Shown: positions 1 to 10,387, counted from the stretch's first letter. The stretch: DNA of 64,000 bases from Cyathus striatus (GCA_025738555.1 JAOVFP010000018.1:1302001-1366000), one strand, 5' to 3'. Notes: a model not told the origin generated them from the letters alone. Numbers and translations are program-made.

Positions 1-2
1 AT

Positions 3-486
3 ATAGCGAAATCAGGCCACTGCCCCCTCCGTCATCACCTACACCGCATGGGTAAAGCCGACAATCCCCTCTGCCCCTCCTGCCGCCATAAGCCAAAGAC
101 CGTCGATCACTTTCTCTTCCACTGCCGATCCTTCAACACAGCCAGACTTACGCTCGCACACCGATGCAAACTACCTCTACACCGTCTTACACCGCGGGAA
201 ATTGCTTCTATAAGCGCGAACATATGATGAACATATGATGAAAATATTTTAAAATCGATAATACCGAGAAGATATGACAAAAATATTTCGATTTCATCAT
301 ATCTTCTCAATATCATCAAAGGAAATAGAAGCAATTGCCCGCGGTGTTACACTCAAAACTCTACTAGCATCTCCCACCCGACTCGCCGCCCTGCTCCGCT
401 ACGTCAACGATACCACCCGCTTCCCACACAGCATCAGCTTCCTACCAGAATGGGACCGTACCACCAAACCTGAACTATTTCAATAA
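3..486 (+). pseudogene. LINE-type retrotransposon ORF, 3' end (interrupted)
   Basis: Reading from base 3 gives a C-terminal tail typical of non-LTR retrotransposon polyproteins. It has a Cx2Cx8Hx4C zinc motif (CPSC...H...C, about bases 78-135) followed by a basic stretch. The tail resumes at about 347 in a different register (LKTLLASPTRLAALLRYV, then TGRF-like TTRFPH) and stops at 484-486. Between them is a small palindromic insertion (190-346) that breaks the reading frame. The reverse transcriptase itself lies outside the window. Family knowledge: such C-terminal CCHC tails sit after the RT or RNase H domain in fungal LINEs. The copy cannot be full length here and is probably dead. Confidence 0.6.
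190..346. repeat. palindromic insertion inside the LINE tail
   Basis: Arms 190-211 and 325-346 are inverted copies (CACCGCGGGAAATTGCTT and its complement, one mismatch). A second inverted pair lies inside (266-277 and 297-308). The outer arm is LINE coding sequence, so the structure looks like a local inverted duplication with filler DNA rather than a mobile element with its own ends. Confidence 0.6.
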
Positions 487-769
487 CAAGCCCTGCCCCA
501 TAATGTAGATAAATTCCTCACTATCAACCGTAGACTAGCCGTGGAGCTCACAAGGGAGCGCCTCCCTAGCTGAGACAAGCCCCTCCCAACCTCCGGACCC
601 CGTGTCCCGAGTCAATTTACGCACAGACCATTCCCTTACCCAATACATAGATAGCAGCCACCGTTATACCACCAATTAAATAGACGTAGCGTAGTCGTGA
701 CATCTGGTTTTCCACAACCGACTAATAAACTAGGATTAAAAAGAAAAGAAAAAGAAAAAATAGCGAAAT

Positions 770-1755
770 CAAATAGGCCTTTGACAAGTGACTTACTATA
801 GAACCCTGATATCGATTCTGCCACCTTTCTATAAAGCGCATACAATGCACTAGAAGTAGGACTTTTCATTTGCATATGGAACAGATAGCTTAATAAAAAG
901 TTGCTGCTGTTCGACAAGGTGAACAGGATAATGTTACTGTAATAACGAATCCTCGACTTGAAGCATGGCGAACAAAAGGTTTCTAGGAAAGGAGAAGAGA
1001 CTCATCGCTCACAGTTTTTACAACACGCCCGCCACGTTAGACATCAAGCTGTTTAGCAACTGTAAAGCTGTGGATCTCACTTGCATCTCTATCGGAGATT
1101 TGGAATCTGAACAGAGATCGATAGCAATCTGGGTTAGTCCGTCGATATGGAGAAACTGTCAGACAAAGGAACCGCCGAGCTGCGACCATTGCTCTACTGC
1201 GCTGCACTCCCATGCCAGGCTGGTAGGAACCATTGAACCATTCACATGTTTGCCAGTGGTTATACTTATCATTTTCATATCGGTTTCATTCTCCAACAGG
1301 ATTTCCCTCCTCTGCGACTGCCGCTGACTTGATTTCGACGTAATTCCTTCATTCCCTCAATATTATAACTGTATGGATTATTAGGCAACCAACATAATGT
1401 ATTCAAACAAATTGGGGATACAGGGATCTATTAGTTTCCTTATCGACCCATTCTTAGCGCTACTATTTGGATATACCGGAAATGGTAGTAAACATGTGGT
1501 CACACATATATATAGAATGGGAAGGTATATGCTATCGTAGTTGCTTCTTTCCGAATGAGTAGATAACGAATGATTGATCGTTCCGTTGCATTGGCTAGGA
1601 GCATGTTATTAACGTGTGATAATTGCATCGCATTGCTTTATATATATATCCTGTCCATGTTAGCTCTCATTCCCCCTGTCTCGTCATCTCAAACGCCTCA
1701 TTACCCGAGTACTTAACAACTTACAAGTTCAAAGTCAAATTCACTGGAATTTACA
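770..1755 (+). repeat. upstream block of NLR copy A (shared with B, C and the 38-60 kb array)
   Basis: This flank is collinear with 6540-7480 (upstream of relic B) and 60600-61670 (upstream of NLR C). Landmarks shared by all three include the text around AACACGCCCGCCACGTTAGAC (1022-1042), the CATTGGCTAGGAGC segment and a TATA box. The part at 770-930 also matches 51060-51180 and 60610-60790, the ends of non-coding superunits. Reading frames in it are not conserved between copies, so I treat it as non-coding. CpG is retained here, unlike in the gene body that follows. Confidence 0.65.
1638..1649 (+). promoter_or_regulatory. TATA box of NLR A
   Basis: TTATATATATAT lies about 107 bp upstream of the ATG at 1756. 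The same element occurs in the same relative place before relic B (7363-7370) and NLR C (61557-61564), followed in each by a pyrimidine-rich stretch (CCCCCTGTCTCGTCA-like). Confidence 0.55.
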
Positions 1756-3492
1756 ATGGCTGAAACTTTATCCAATGCTGAAATGTTTTCTAATGCAAAC
1801 AATGTCAGTATCAATGGTGGGGAGATGAATACTGTTAGTGGCAATCAAAACAATTACTATTACAATGTTGAAAATGAAGAACTCTCTAAAAAAATGAATC
1901 TATTGAAGCCTGCTGACCATAATAAGCATTATACCCCTCCATGCATGGAAGGGACTAGGGTTGCTATTCTGGATGATATTTACAAGTGGCTGAAAGATTT
2001 TGGTATGTAGATTTTTTGGTATACTTATGAGAGAATATAAATCAATTGTTTAATAGATGACACCACTCCAAACATTATGTGGATTACTGGGGCTCCAGGT
2101 ACAGGAAAATCTGCAATAGCTTCCACCCTGATTGAATCTCTTAACTCAAATGAATGGAAGAGACTGGGTGGCTGCCATTTCTTTAAGAGAGATGATGATA
2201 TCTTAAGTGATGCAACAGTAGTTTGGAGAACTATAGCTGCAGATTTAGCATCCAAGTCAAAGTATTCCTATTTGAAGGAGAAAATTGCAGAATATCTTGA
2301 TAACAACTTCCAGCTTGGAAGTATTGAATGGCACTTCAAACACCTGATTAAAGATCCACTGGTTACTTGTCATAGACAACTTAAAGATAACCCACCTGCA
2401 TTTGTTATTGATGCTCTTGATGAATGCAAATCATCTAATCTAATATCATTGAAAAAGACTTTGGAAGATTGGGTTAAACTTCCTAAGCATTATAAGCTCA
2501 TCTTGACTGGAAGGCCTGGTTCTCTATCAGATATAATTTTGAATAAAAATTTATGCAAAGTTATTGTATTGGAAACTGATTCTCAGCATGACCCATATAT
2601 CAACCAGGACATATTTATCTTTCTAAAAAAAAGTTTTGAAAACTATCAGAATGAATTACAACTTGAGTCAATGAACAAAGAATTAAATCAGATGACTGAA
2701 AGAGCTGCAGGTTTATTTATTTGGGCATCAACAGCAGTTAAGTACATCACAATGACTGGTGATGAAATTGAACAGCCTTCACCTGAAGAAAAAATTGGCC
2801 AAGTTCTTTTTGGAGAAGTAGCTCAAGGGGTTCATGTTCTCTATAATCAAATACTGAAAAGTTCCTTTGGTAATTGGACACCACAAAGGCAGGAAATTGT
2901 CAGACAAGTACTAGGAACAATATACTTGGCAAAGTCTCCATTGCACAAAGAAGATATTATCTACTTCCTTTATATTGATGCCAATAATGTTGCAAAAGAG
3001 GTCTCTAGAATCATATATCATCTTCTTCCAGTTATATCAATAAAAGACAACCATATAACATTCCATCATTTATCATTTAATGAATTTTTATTGGGAGGGT
3101 TTATAAATGAAAAATTTAAAATTAATGAAAACAAAATTATGAGGACTATGACAAAAGCAATATTTGAGATTCTCAATAGTCAATTAAAATTTAATATTTG
3201 CAATATTGACTCATCATATGAAATAAATAAAAATATTGAGCTAACAAAAATTAATCAATATGTACCAACACATCTTCAATATTGCTGCAAATACTGGAAC
3301 ATGCATTACATTGAAATGATTCATAGTGAAAAGTGTCAATTTATTTCTTTAGTGGTAGATTTAAATATATTTTTGTACAAAAAGTTTTTATACTGGTTAG
3401 AAGTTATGAGTCTCTTAAATGAAATACAGACAGCAGAAGAAATGTTGAAAAAACTAATATTATTTACAAAGGTATGCTATCAGCTAAATTAA
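1756..3492 (+). CDS. NLR-like protein A, N-terminal motif plus NACHT NTPase half
   Basis: Exon 1 is 1756-2002 and exon 2 starts at 2057; a 54-bp GTATGT...AG intron joins them in frame. Residues 1-82 carry a short motif (NAEMF..ANNVSINGGEM..VSGNQNNYYY). Then come the P-loop GAPGTGKS (about 94-101), a GGCHFFKRDD motif, Walker B VIDALDEC (about 199-206), TGRPG (about 233-237) and the FHHLSFNEFL motif typical of fungal NACHT proteins. Family knowledge: NACHT-WD40 proteins act in fungal self/non-self recognition as STAND NTPase switches. The frame closes at 3490-3492, but the WD40 half continues from 3488 in the +1 frame. The same break occurs in paralog C, so this is probably one gene with 3493 not its true end. 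The gene body is nearly free of CpG. Confidence 0.82.
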
Positions 3493-4783
3493 TACTAATT
3501 TAGTACTAAGATTTATAAAGATAAGCTCTACAGAGCTTAATTTCATTGAAGATGGAATAAAATATATTATGAATTTTTACATTCCCATTACTAGAAGCAT
3601 ATCTCATATATATATCTCAGCATTAGCATTTGCACCAGAAAACTCATTGATTTGGAAACATTTCTCTCCATTTTATGGAAATATACCTTCAATTAGGAAA
3701 GGGAGAAATAGAGACTGGGATACAACTTTTCAATCTGTATGCTATGCTGATTCAGGAGTGTCATGTGTGGCATATTCTCCAAATGGAAGACAGGTGGCAT
3801 TTGGCTCAATTGATGGTACCATCAGAGTGTGGAGTATAAAAAATGTAAATCTTACTACTGAACCATTTCAAGGCCACAGTGATTCAGTGACATCTGTGGC
3901 ATTTTCTCCAGATGGAACACAAGTGGTGTCTGGCTCATGGGATCAAACAGTCAGAGTGTGGAATGCAAAGAGTGGAGAAACTACTGCTGGGCCATTTAAA
4001 GGCCACAGCAATTGGGTGACATCTGTGGCATTTTCTCCAGATGGAACAACTGTGGTGTCTGGCTCACATGATAAAACAATTAGGGTGTGGAATGTGAAGA
4101 GTGGAAAAACTATTACTGAACCATTTCAAGGCCACAGTCATTCAGTGAGATCTGTTGCATTTTCTCCAGATGGAACAAAAGTGGTGTCTGGCTCACATGA
4201 TAAGACAGTCATAGTGTGGAATGTGAAGAGTGGAGAAACTATTGCTGGACCATTTCGGGACCACAGCAATTCAGTGACATCTGTTGCCTTTTCTCCAGAT
4301 GGAACACAAGTGGTGTCTGGCTCACATGATAGAACAGTCAGGATGTGGAATGTGGAGGGTGGAAAAACCATTGCCAGACCATTTCAAGGCCACAGTAGCT
4401 GGGTGACATCTGTTGCCTTTTCTCCAGATGGAGCATATGTGGTTTCTGGCTCATGTGATCAAACAGTCAGGGTGTGGAATGTGAAGAGTGGAGAAACCAT
4501 TGCTGGGCCACTCCAAGGCCACAGTAGTTGGGTGACATCTGTGGCATTTTCTCCAGATGGAACACAAGTGGTGTCTGGCTCAAAGGATAGAGTTATCAGG
4601 GTGTGGAATGTGAAGAGTGGAAAAACTGTTGCTGGACCATTACAGGGCCACAGTGATATAGTGACATCTGTGGCATTTTCTCCAGATGGAACACAAGTGG
4701 TGTCTGGCTCAGATGATAAAATTGTCAGAGTGTGGAATGTGAAGAGTGGAAAAACTATTGCTGTTTCAGGGCCACAGAGATAA
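3488..4783 (+). CDS. NLR-like protein A, WD40 repeats 1-8
   Basis: The frame opens at 3488 right after the NACHT half. It first encodes a linker (FIKISSTELNFIEDG, then ITRSISHIYISALAFAP) that matches paralog C without gaps and contains the HIYISAL motif usually found before the WD40 domain in agaricomycete NLRs. Eight 43-aa WD40 units of the form VTSVAFSPDGTQVVSGS.D.TVRVWNVKSG follow from about 3740, each 129 bp and very similar at DNA level. At 4763/4764 five bases are missing compared with sister units, which shifts the frame and gives a stop at 4781-4783. The ATG at 3569 is ATA in copy C, so independent initiation there is unlikely to be the ancestral arrangement. Confidence 0.78.
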   Translation: MNTNLVLRFIKISSTELNFIEDGIKYIMNFYIPITRSISHIYISALAFAPENSLIWKHFSPFYGNIPSIRKGRNRDWDTTFQSVCYADSGVSCVAYSPNGRQVAFGSIDGTIRVWSIKNVNLTTEPFQGHSDSVTSVAFSPDGTQVVSGSWDQTVRVWNAKSGETTAGPFKGHSNWVTSVAFSPDGTTVVSGSHDKTIRVWNVKSGKTITEPFQGHSHSVRSVAFSPDGTKVVSGSHDKTVIVWNVKSGETIAGPFRDHSNSVTSVAFSPDGTQVVSGSHDRTVRMWNVEGGKTIARPFQGHSSWVTSVAFSPDGAYVVSGSCDQTVRVWNVKSGETIAGPLQGHSSWVTSVAFSPDGTQVVSGSKDRVIRVWNVKSGKTVAGPLQGHSDIVTSVAFSPDGTQVVSGSDDKIVRVWNVKSGKTIAVSGPQR

Positions 4784-5792
4784 AGTGACATTTGTGGAAT
4801 TTTCTCCAGATGGAACACAAGTGGTTTCTGGCTCATGGGATCAAACCATCAGGGTGTGGAATATGAAGGGTGGAGAAATGATTGCTGCACCATTTCAAGG
4901 CCACAGTAGCTGGGTGACATCTGTTGCCTTTTCTCCAGATGGAGCATATGTGGTTTCTGGCTCATGTGATCAAACAGTCAGGGTGTGGAATGTAAAGAGT
5001 GGAGAAACCATTGCTGGGCCATTTCAGGGCCACAGTGGTTCAGTGGAATCTGTGGCATTTTCTCCAGATGGAATGCACGTGGTGTCTGGCTCATGGGATC
5101 AAACAGTCAGAGTGTGGTATGTGAAGAGTGAAAAAACCATTGCTGAGCCATTTCAAGGCCACCATGGTTGGGTGACATCAGTGGCATTTTCTCCAGATGG
5201 AACACAAGTAGTGTCTGGCTCAAATGATAAAACAGTCAGGGTATGGAATGTGAAGAGTGGAGAAACCATTGGTAGGCCATTTCATGGCCACAGTGGTTGT
5301 GTGACATCTGTGGCATTTTCTCCAAATGGAACACAAGTAGTGTCTGGCTCACATGATGAAACAGTCAGGGTATGGAATGTGAAGAGTGGAGAAACCATTG
5401 GTAGGCCATTTCATGGCCACAGTGGTTGTGTGACATCTGTGGCATTTTCTCCAGATGGAACACAAGTAGTGTCTGGCTCACATGATAAAATTGTCAGAGT
5501 GTGGAATGTAAATTATTCTTCAGATGATTCAAGTGAATTTAACTTGTTAAGAGATTGCAATATCCGAACAGCTTGTGGTTCTGACGGATGGGTAAAAGAT
5601 AGGAATAATAGGATATTATTTTGGGTCCCTTTCAATTATAGAAAACATCTTTGCAGTTTAGAAACTGTACAAGTCTTGCCTGATGATATGTGCCAAGTTG
5701 ATTTGACACATTTTGTTTATGGATCTAATTGGTACAAGTGTAAAACTGAATCTCCTGCTCTTCCAAAGTATTGTGGTATGTTTGAAGAGTAA
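4746..5792 (+). CDS. NLR-like protein A, WD40 repeats 9-14 and C-terminal domain
   Basis: After the 5-base deletion the array continues in another frame with six more WD40 units (from about 4770 to 5510). With the first eight this makes 14, the number expected for two seven-bladed propellers. Units 12 and 13 (about 5160-5490) are almost identical in DNA. The tail (about residues 255-348 of this frame) has DGWVKDRNNRILFWVP, then FVYGSNWYKC, which is the usual C-terminal signature of agaricomycete NACHT-WD40 proteins. So the 3' end is real and the gene was once about 1.3 thousand codons. The ATG at 4746 is probably fortuitous. Either the locus is a recent pseudogene or one propeller is lost. 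Confidence 0.75.
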   Translation: MEKLLLFQGHRDKVTFVEFSPDGTQVVSGSWDQTIRVWNMKGGEMIAAPFQGHSSWVTSVAFSPDGAYVVSGSCDQTVRVWNVKSGETIAGPFQGHSGSVESVAFSPDGMHVVSGSWDQTVRVWYVKSEKTIAEPFQGHHGWVTSVAFSPDGTQVVSGSNDKTVRVWNVKSGETIGRPFHGHSGCVTSVAFSPNGTQVVSGSHDETVRVWNVKSGETIGRPFHGHSGCVTSVAFSPDGTQVVSGSHDKIVRVWNVNYSSDDSSEFNLLRDCNIRTACGSDGWVKDRNNRILFWVPFNYRKHLCSLETVQVLPDDMCQVDLTHFVYGSNWYKCKTESPALPKYCGMFEE

Positions 5793-5799
5793 TTAAAAT

Positions 5800-6540
5800 T
5801 TTCTTGCACTCCCAAAGAAGAATAATAAATGTTGAAATGTACTTTTACATGTGCTTATCAAAAGTAATGGTAACTTAACAAAATTCCCACACAAAGTGAG
5901 AATGGTTTCTCACATTGTATGACATGTGGTATATTACTAAAGCACCTAGTTTAGTACATTGTAATTTAAGTGTACATATTTATAATAAAACTCACACCAC
6001 ATATGCTCACTAAGAAAGTGCTCAGTGGGTAAAACTTAGATGCAAGCTGGATCTGGGTGAAGTAAGGTAATTAACAAGGTTAAAAACTGACACCCAAGGT
6101 AGAACACATAATTAGTGAACACTTTGATGCATATTTGATGCACATTCCTTAATTTTGGCCTTAACTCAGACTTAGAACTTCAACTGTCATTGCACTCTGA
6201 ATCTCTGAGCTCACACAAATACTAATATGAACTGCTAGATGTTATTTCTTGTGGCACAGGAGACTGCCCCTCTACTACTGAACTCTACCTATTAAATATC
6301 ATACAAAACTATGGCTAGAGGAACTATATAGTTAATACAAATGCAGTAATTGTGCATTAGCTAAACTGTAAAGTAAAAATTTGGACTAGCTATGAGCATC
6401 TTGGATGGACCAAAGTAAATCACAATTTTACAGACATATGAGCATCAAGAACATGTCCATATGGAAAGATAGCAAAGTAAAATAAGCTATTCCTGAAGGT
6501 ATAATACTCTCATACAAAGGAGTAATGCTGTGCACTTTGA
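5800..6540. other. AT-rich spacer, no gene seen
   Basis: Downstream of NLR A the sequence is AT-rich and almost CpG-free. There is no open frame of note and no recognisable repeat end. Polyadenylation of NLR A probably occurs in its first 200 bases, where AATAAT and AATAAA occur (about 5821 and 5983). Confidence 0.4.
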
Positions 6541-7592
6541 TGCATGGAAATGAGAATCACTGAATAAGCCTGCCAGGATTGCTGGGTCTCAGGCCAGATT
6601 AGGTACCTATGATACACCTGTCATGTTAGACATCAAACTACCTTTCAACTATAAAGCTATGGATATCATATGGAATGCATCTCATGGTAAAATGGCTTCA
6701 TGCCTCTGCTATTGGAAGGTGCACTCACATACCCATATCCTGTACCACCTACCTCTGGACACCTAGTCTCTTACTCTGTCTTTCCCTACATTTACTCTGA
6801 ACTTGATTACATTCTTATTATTACATATTGATTACTGTACATATTGATTACTGTACATATTGATTACTGTACATAGTTTCCTTTTCTCCATTCTACTGAG
6901 CTATCACCTCAGTAATTGTAGTATACATTGATATTGAGTCACTTATTGTTCTTAAGTGCATCACTATCAATAATCAGTTTCACTTTACATCACCATATTA
7001 CCCCTCACTTCTCCATAGTCACCCTTGTGTACTCTGCTGCCAAGTCAGGCTAGGAGCATAGTCATGACAATTTTCACATTGACTTCATTTTTTAATTGGA
7101 TTATTACATCCTTCATGACTGCTGCTGACTTAAACTCAATGCAATTGCTTCATTCTCTCAATATCAGAGGTGTATGGATTACTGAAAAATCAAAATGACA
7201 TATTCATATGGACCTGGAGGTACATGGAGAGATAGGTTTTCCCAGTTGACACATTCTAATGGCTACTATTTGTAATGTACCAAAAAAGGCTGCATACTTG
7301 TGGTGAGATGGCTGATCATTCCAATGCATTGGCTAGGATATATGATAATTATTGCACTACTTTATATAAAGCCTGCTCATGTTAGCCTGCTACCCCCCTG
7401 TCTCATCACCTCAAACACCTTACTACCAAAGCATTTAACAATTTTAAAGCTCAAAGTCAAATTTTCTGGCAATGGCAGGCAGAAGAATGCTGTTGGTTAC
7501 AATCAAATCAATTATTATAATATGAAAAATGATGAAATTACAGAAAAAATTAAACTATTAAAGCCCATTGATCATAACTTGTACTCCCTCAC
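6540..7592 (+). pseudogene. NLR relic B: 5' flank and start of the gene only
   Basis: This segment aligns with the upstream block and first exon of NLR C (60900-61830). It includes a TATA box (7363-7370) and the coding stretch from about 7477 (NAVGYNQINYYNMKNDE...KLLKPIDHNLY). The start codon and the first 25 or so codons are missing. The junction lies between GGCA-like sequences, as in a short-homology deletion. After DHNLYS the similarity ends, so the NACHT and WD40 parts are gone. Where C has CpG, B has TpG or CpA: CCGACGCATT versus CCAATGCATT, GCCGCCGACT versus GCTGCTGACT. It is an old, methylation-decayed copy. Confidence 0.75.
6823..6870. repeat. 16-bp tandem repeat, three copies
   Basis: ACATATTGATTACTGT is repeated three times without change, inside relic B's upstream block. 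It is absent from the matching part of copy C. Confidence 0.85.
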
Positions 7593-7599
7593 CAAAGAG

Positions 7600-10180
7600 C
7601 ATACAATGGTATACAACCTCCCTAACCTCAAGCAGATGTTCCCCTTCTGCCAACCTACCTCTCAAGCCTTCCTACAACATGAACAGGGGGACAAGCTCTG
7701 AGCACTCTTCACACCAGGGTTCAGCTGTACCTTAAACACACCCTGGAACCTCTCCCTACATTCACTTGACATACACCACATATACATCTCTGAGCTTTTC
7801 CTGCTTAAAAACCACAAGGGCACCAATAACAAGCATTACCTTGTAGCTACAGTAAAGTGGCCTATGCCAGATGGCAAGACAAGTATGAAGCATTGGTGTG
7901 TGTGAACAGCAAAGATGGTCCTGGGTACTTGCATTTACACAATCCAAGTAGATTATCTTTGTTTTGCATGATTTTATGTACCTACTGAGGATGTTTGAAC
8001 TCAGGATACATAGTACAAACTATTAGGGTAATTCAAAATTGAAGTTACACAATATGCTACAGTGATTTCTGTATTGCTGCCAAGGAGAACAAGCAGTGAT
8101 CAGTTCAGAGTTCATAATGTTGGGATCATACTTACAAGAATCACTTCCTTTCACCTTAAGAAAATGTATAACCTACTAGATATAATGCTTGAATATATTA
8201 ATATCTACCCAACTTCCAAAAAATTTAATGAGATTTCAAACTGGAAAAGAGTAAAACATAGAAAACATTAACATTAGAACTCTCCATTTGTATTTTTGAT
8301 CACATTTTTGGCAAGATTGTAGTGACTGGTCCATGGCAACAGGTAGTAACACTACAAAACAGCCATATTTGAATTCCCCTATTGACAGGCCATTTGGTTC
8401 ACTCTCCAACCACATTATTGCATGTTTCTGCTTTCCAACACTGAACTAAGTGAGTGCATCGAACCCTCTACATCTACATGACCTTCTCACAATAGGACAT
8501 ATATTAGCCACATTGGATTTGACAACCTCCCTCCTCTCAACACACCATGAACTCACCAGCATCCTCCTCCAACTCATCCTGGAATGATGCAATGTCGCAC
8601 CATCAAGAAAGTCATTCACATTCACATCCAGCCCATCAGTCACATTCCCACCATGCTGAAATGTCATATGAAAAGTCCTCAGGAGCTATTATTGGCAGAT
8701 ATGCATTGGGCTCCCTAAGAATCTCAGTATCACAGAGATTCTGAAGGATGAGACAGGGGTGTTGATGAGTGCTGTTGAGGAGGCTGTACATCTTGTCAAC
8801 ATGTGTTGCATTTCCTTTTGCCTACTGATAGGAAGTAATTAACTGTTATTATAGCATGAAGGCTTTCAACATCATGGTCCACATTTAGAAGCTGTGTGTT
8901 GTGAATGGGTTTCATTGGGCAATACCAGGGTCAAGCAGCTTGAAATGCAACTGGACAATATGGCATTTGGCACTGGGGCTATGGTGTTCAACAAGGAGGA
9001 GGGGGTACAGAATGTGCCACTTAAAGCCTGCACTTGATACATATGCTTACAAATTCCTACACCTTTGATTATTGAGCTTATAGTTGTAATAAAGGTAGTG
9101 ATCAGTTGTACTGCATAACACCTATGAAGCATTTGTGTATTAGTGCTGAAGATGGTGCTGGGTACTTGAAATAACTGGGTAGATATCTTCTTTCTGCACA
9201 ATGTAAAGTACTAAGGATGTTGGCCTTTAGGATACATAATGTGAATGATCAGTAGACTGCATCATTGCTTGCTTCTACATCCTGATGCCAAACTGGCCCA
9301 ATGTGTCAAAGCCTCTACACCTTGTTAGATATTCTGAGTTGCACAGCTTCTTTGACAGCTGTCACTTGTCATCTGTCATACTTGACAGTTCTGTGATTGA
9401 CAGATTGACAGCTGTCTGTTACCTTAGTTACATGGACCTTGGTTGGGACTTTGGTAGACAGCTTTAGTATATATACACTCTGTAACTTGGTAGTTGATAA
9501 CAAGCTTTCCTCCCCATTTTGTGTCTGTGTCTGTGTCTGTGTCTGTGTCTGTGTTTGAGTTCTTGCTCCTTTATCACTCTCTCTTTGCTCCATATCACCC
9601 TCATTCTTCTCAATCACCCTCTCTATCCTTTGTTACTTCTGACACACCTATATGATCTCCTTGCCATATATCATAATATAACCACCTCTGACTTACCTCC
9701 TTAATCACTTAAGCCCTTCTCTCTTCACACCACAAGCTCACTCACCCAACTCATTCTAGAGTGCTATAATGTCACCCCATCAAGAAAGTCATTCATGTTC
9801 ACTTCAGGGCCTTCAGTCACCTTCCCCCTGCAACAAAGCAGGTTGCAGAAAGTCCTCAGGAGCTATTTTGGCAAATTTTCATCCAAGTAATCTCAGTATT
9901 GTTGAGTTGTCAAAGGAGAAGGGAGTGTTGATGTGTGCTTACAGCTCTTTAATGTGTGTTGTCTTCTAGATTTGATGTGTTGATAGCTTATTTACAACTT
10001 TATTGTAACATATTGCCAGCCTAGAAGGGAAGACCCAGTGAACTGGATGTTAACATAGGAGGGCTGTTCTATCATATTCATTGGGATGAAGCCAGCTTAG
10101 CTCTCACTGCCTGCCATTGTTTTTGATACATGCTCTAGTGCCATCATCTTCTCAACAGTTTCACTTCTGGAGCCATATGA
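7600..10180. repeat. CpG-poor region with diverged internal direct duplications
   Basis: No gene is recognised. Two segments occur twice in the same orientation and order: about 7830-8040 resembles 9090-9250 (shared core GGTGCTGGGTACTTG-like), and about 8545-8735 resembles 9735-9915 (shared CATCAAGAAAGTCATTCA and GTCCTCAGGAGCTATT). The short frames through the second pair (His/Ser-rich) do not keep a common reading frame end to end, so a coding role is doubtful. CpG is nearly absent. Confidence 0.45.
9519..9557. repeat. hexanucleotide microsatellite
   Basis: About six TGTGTC units in a row. Confidence 0.85.
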
Positions 10181-10193
10181 CTCATAAAATCGA

Positions 10194-10387
10194 GCTCTTT
10201 ACACTTAGCCAGGTGTTCTGTACGGATCCGTGTGGATTCCGCAGAATCTGTACTTTTTGAAAATGGCTGGACTATCACTATATTGAATGCGAAATTCCAT
10301 ACAGATTCTGTATGGATTCTGTACGGAATACGCAGAATTCCATAATGAAGACTTTATTGGAATCCGTACGGATCCTTACAGAACTTA
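10194..10387. repeat. inverted-repeat cluster, possible transposon terminus
   Basis: GTTCTGTACGGATCCG (about 10214) is inverted at about 10370-10387 (CGGATCCTTACAGAAC). Further CGGAT/GAATTC-type subrepeats lie between. A similar cluster lies at 19700-19895, and both have a TTTACACT or AGTGTAAA motif on the outer side. They could bracket the 12.8-19.6 kb genes, but I found no matching target duplication. Confidence 0.4.

Noticed and set aside
965..1327. A 120-codon frame upstream of NLR A
   Set aside because: The matching regions before relic B and NLR C do not keep this frame; it is part of the non-coding upstream block.
3472..3535. A 64-bp intron (GTATGC to ACAGAG) joining NACHT and WD40 in copy A
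   Set aside because: It works in phase for A, but the homologous acceptor is missing in C (ACAGAA), and it would remove a linker that is conserved between the copies.
4138..4836. Long minus-strand frames opposite the WD40 repeats
   Set aside because: They are mirror frames of a 129-bp repeat and recur with it; no independent signal.
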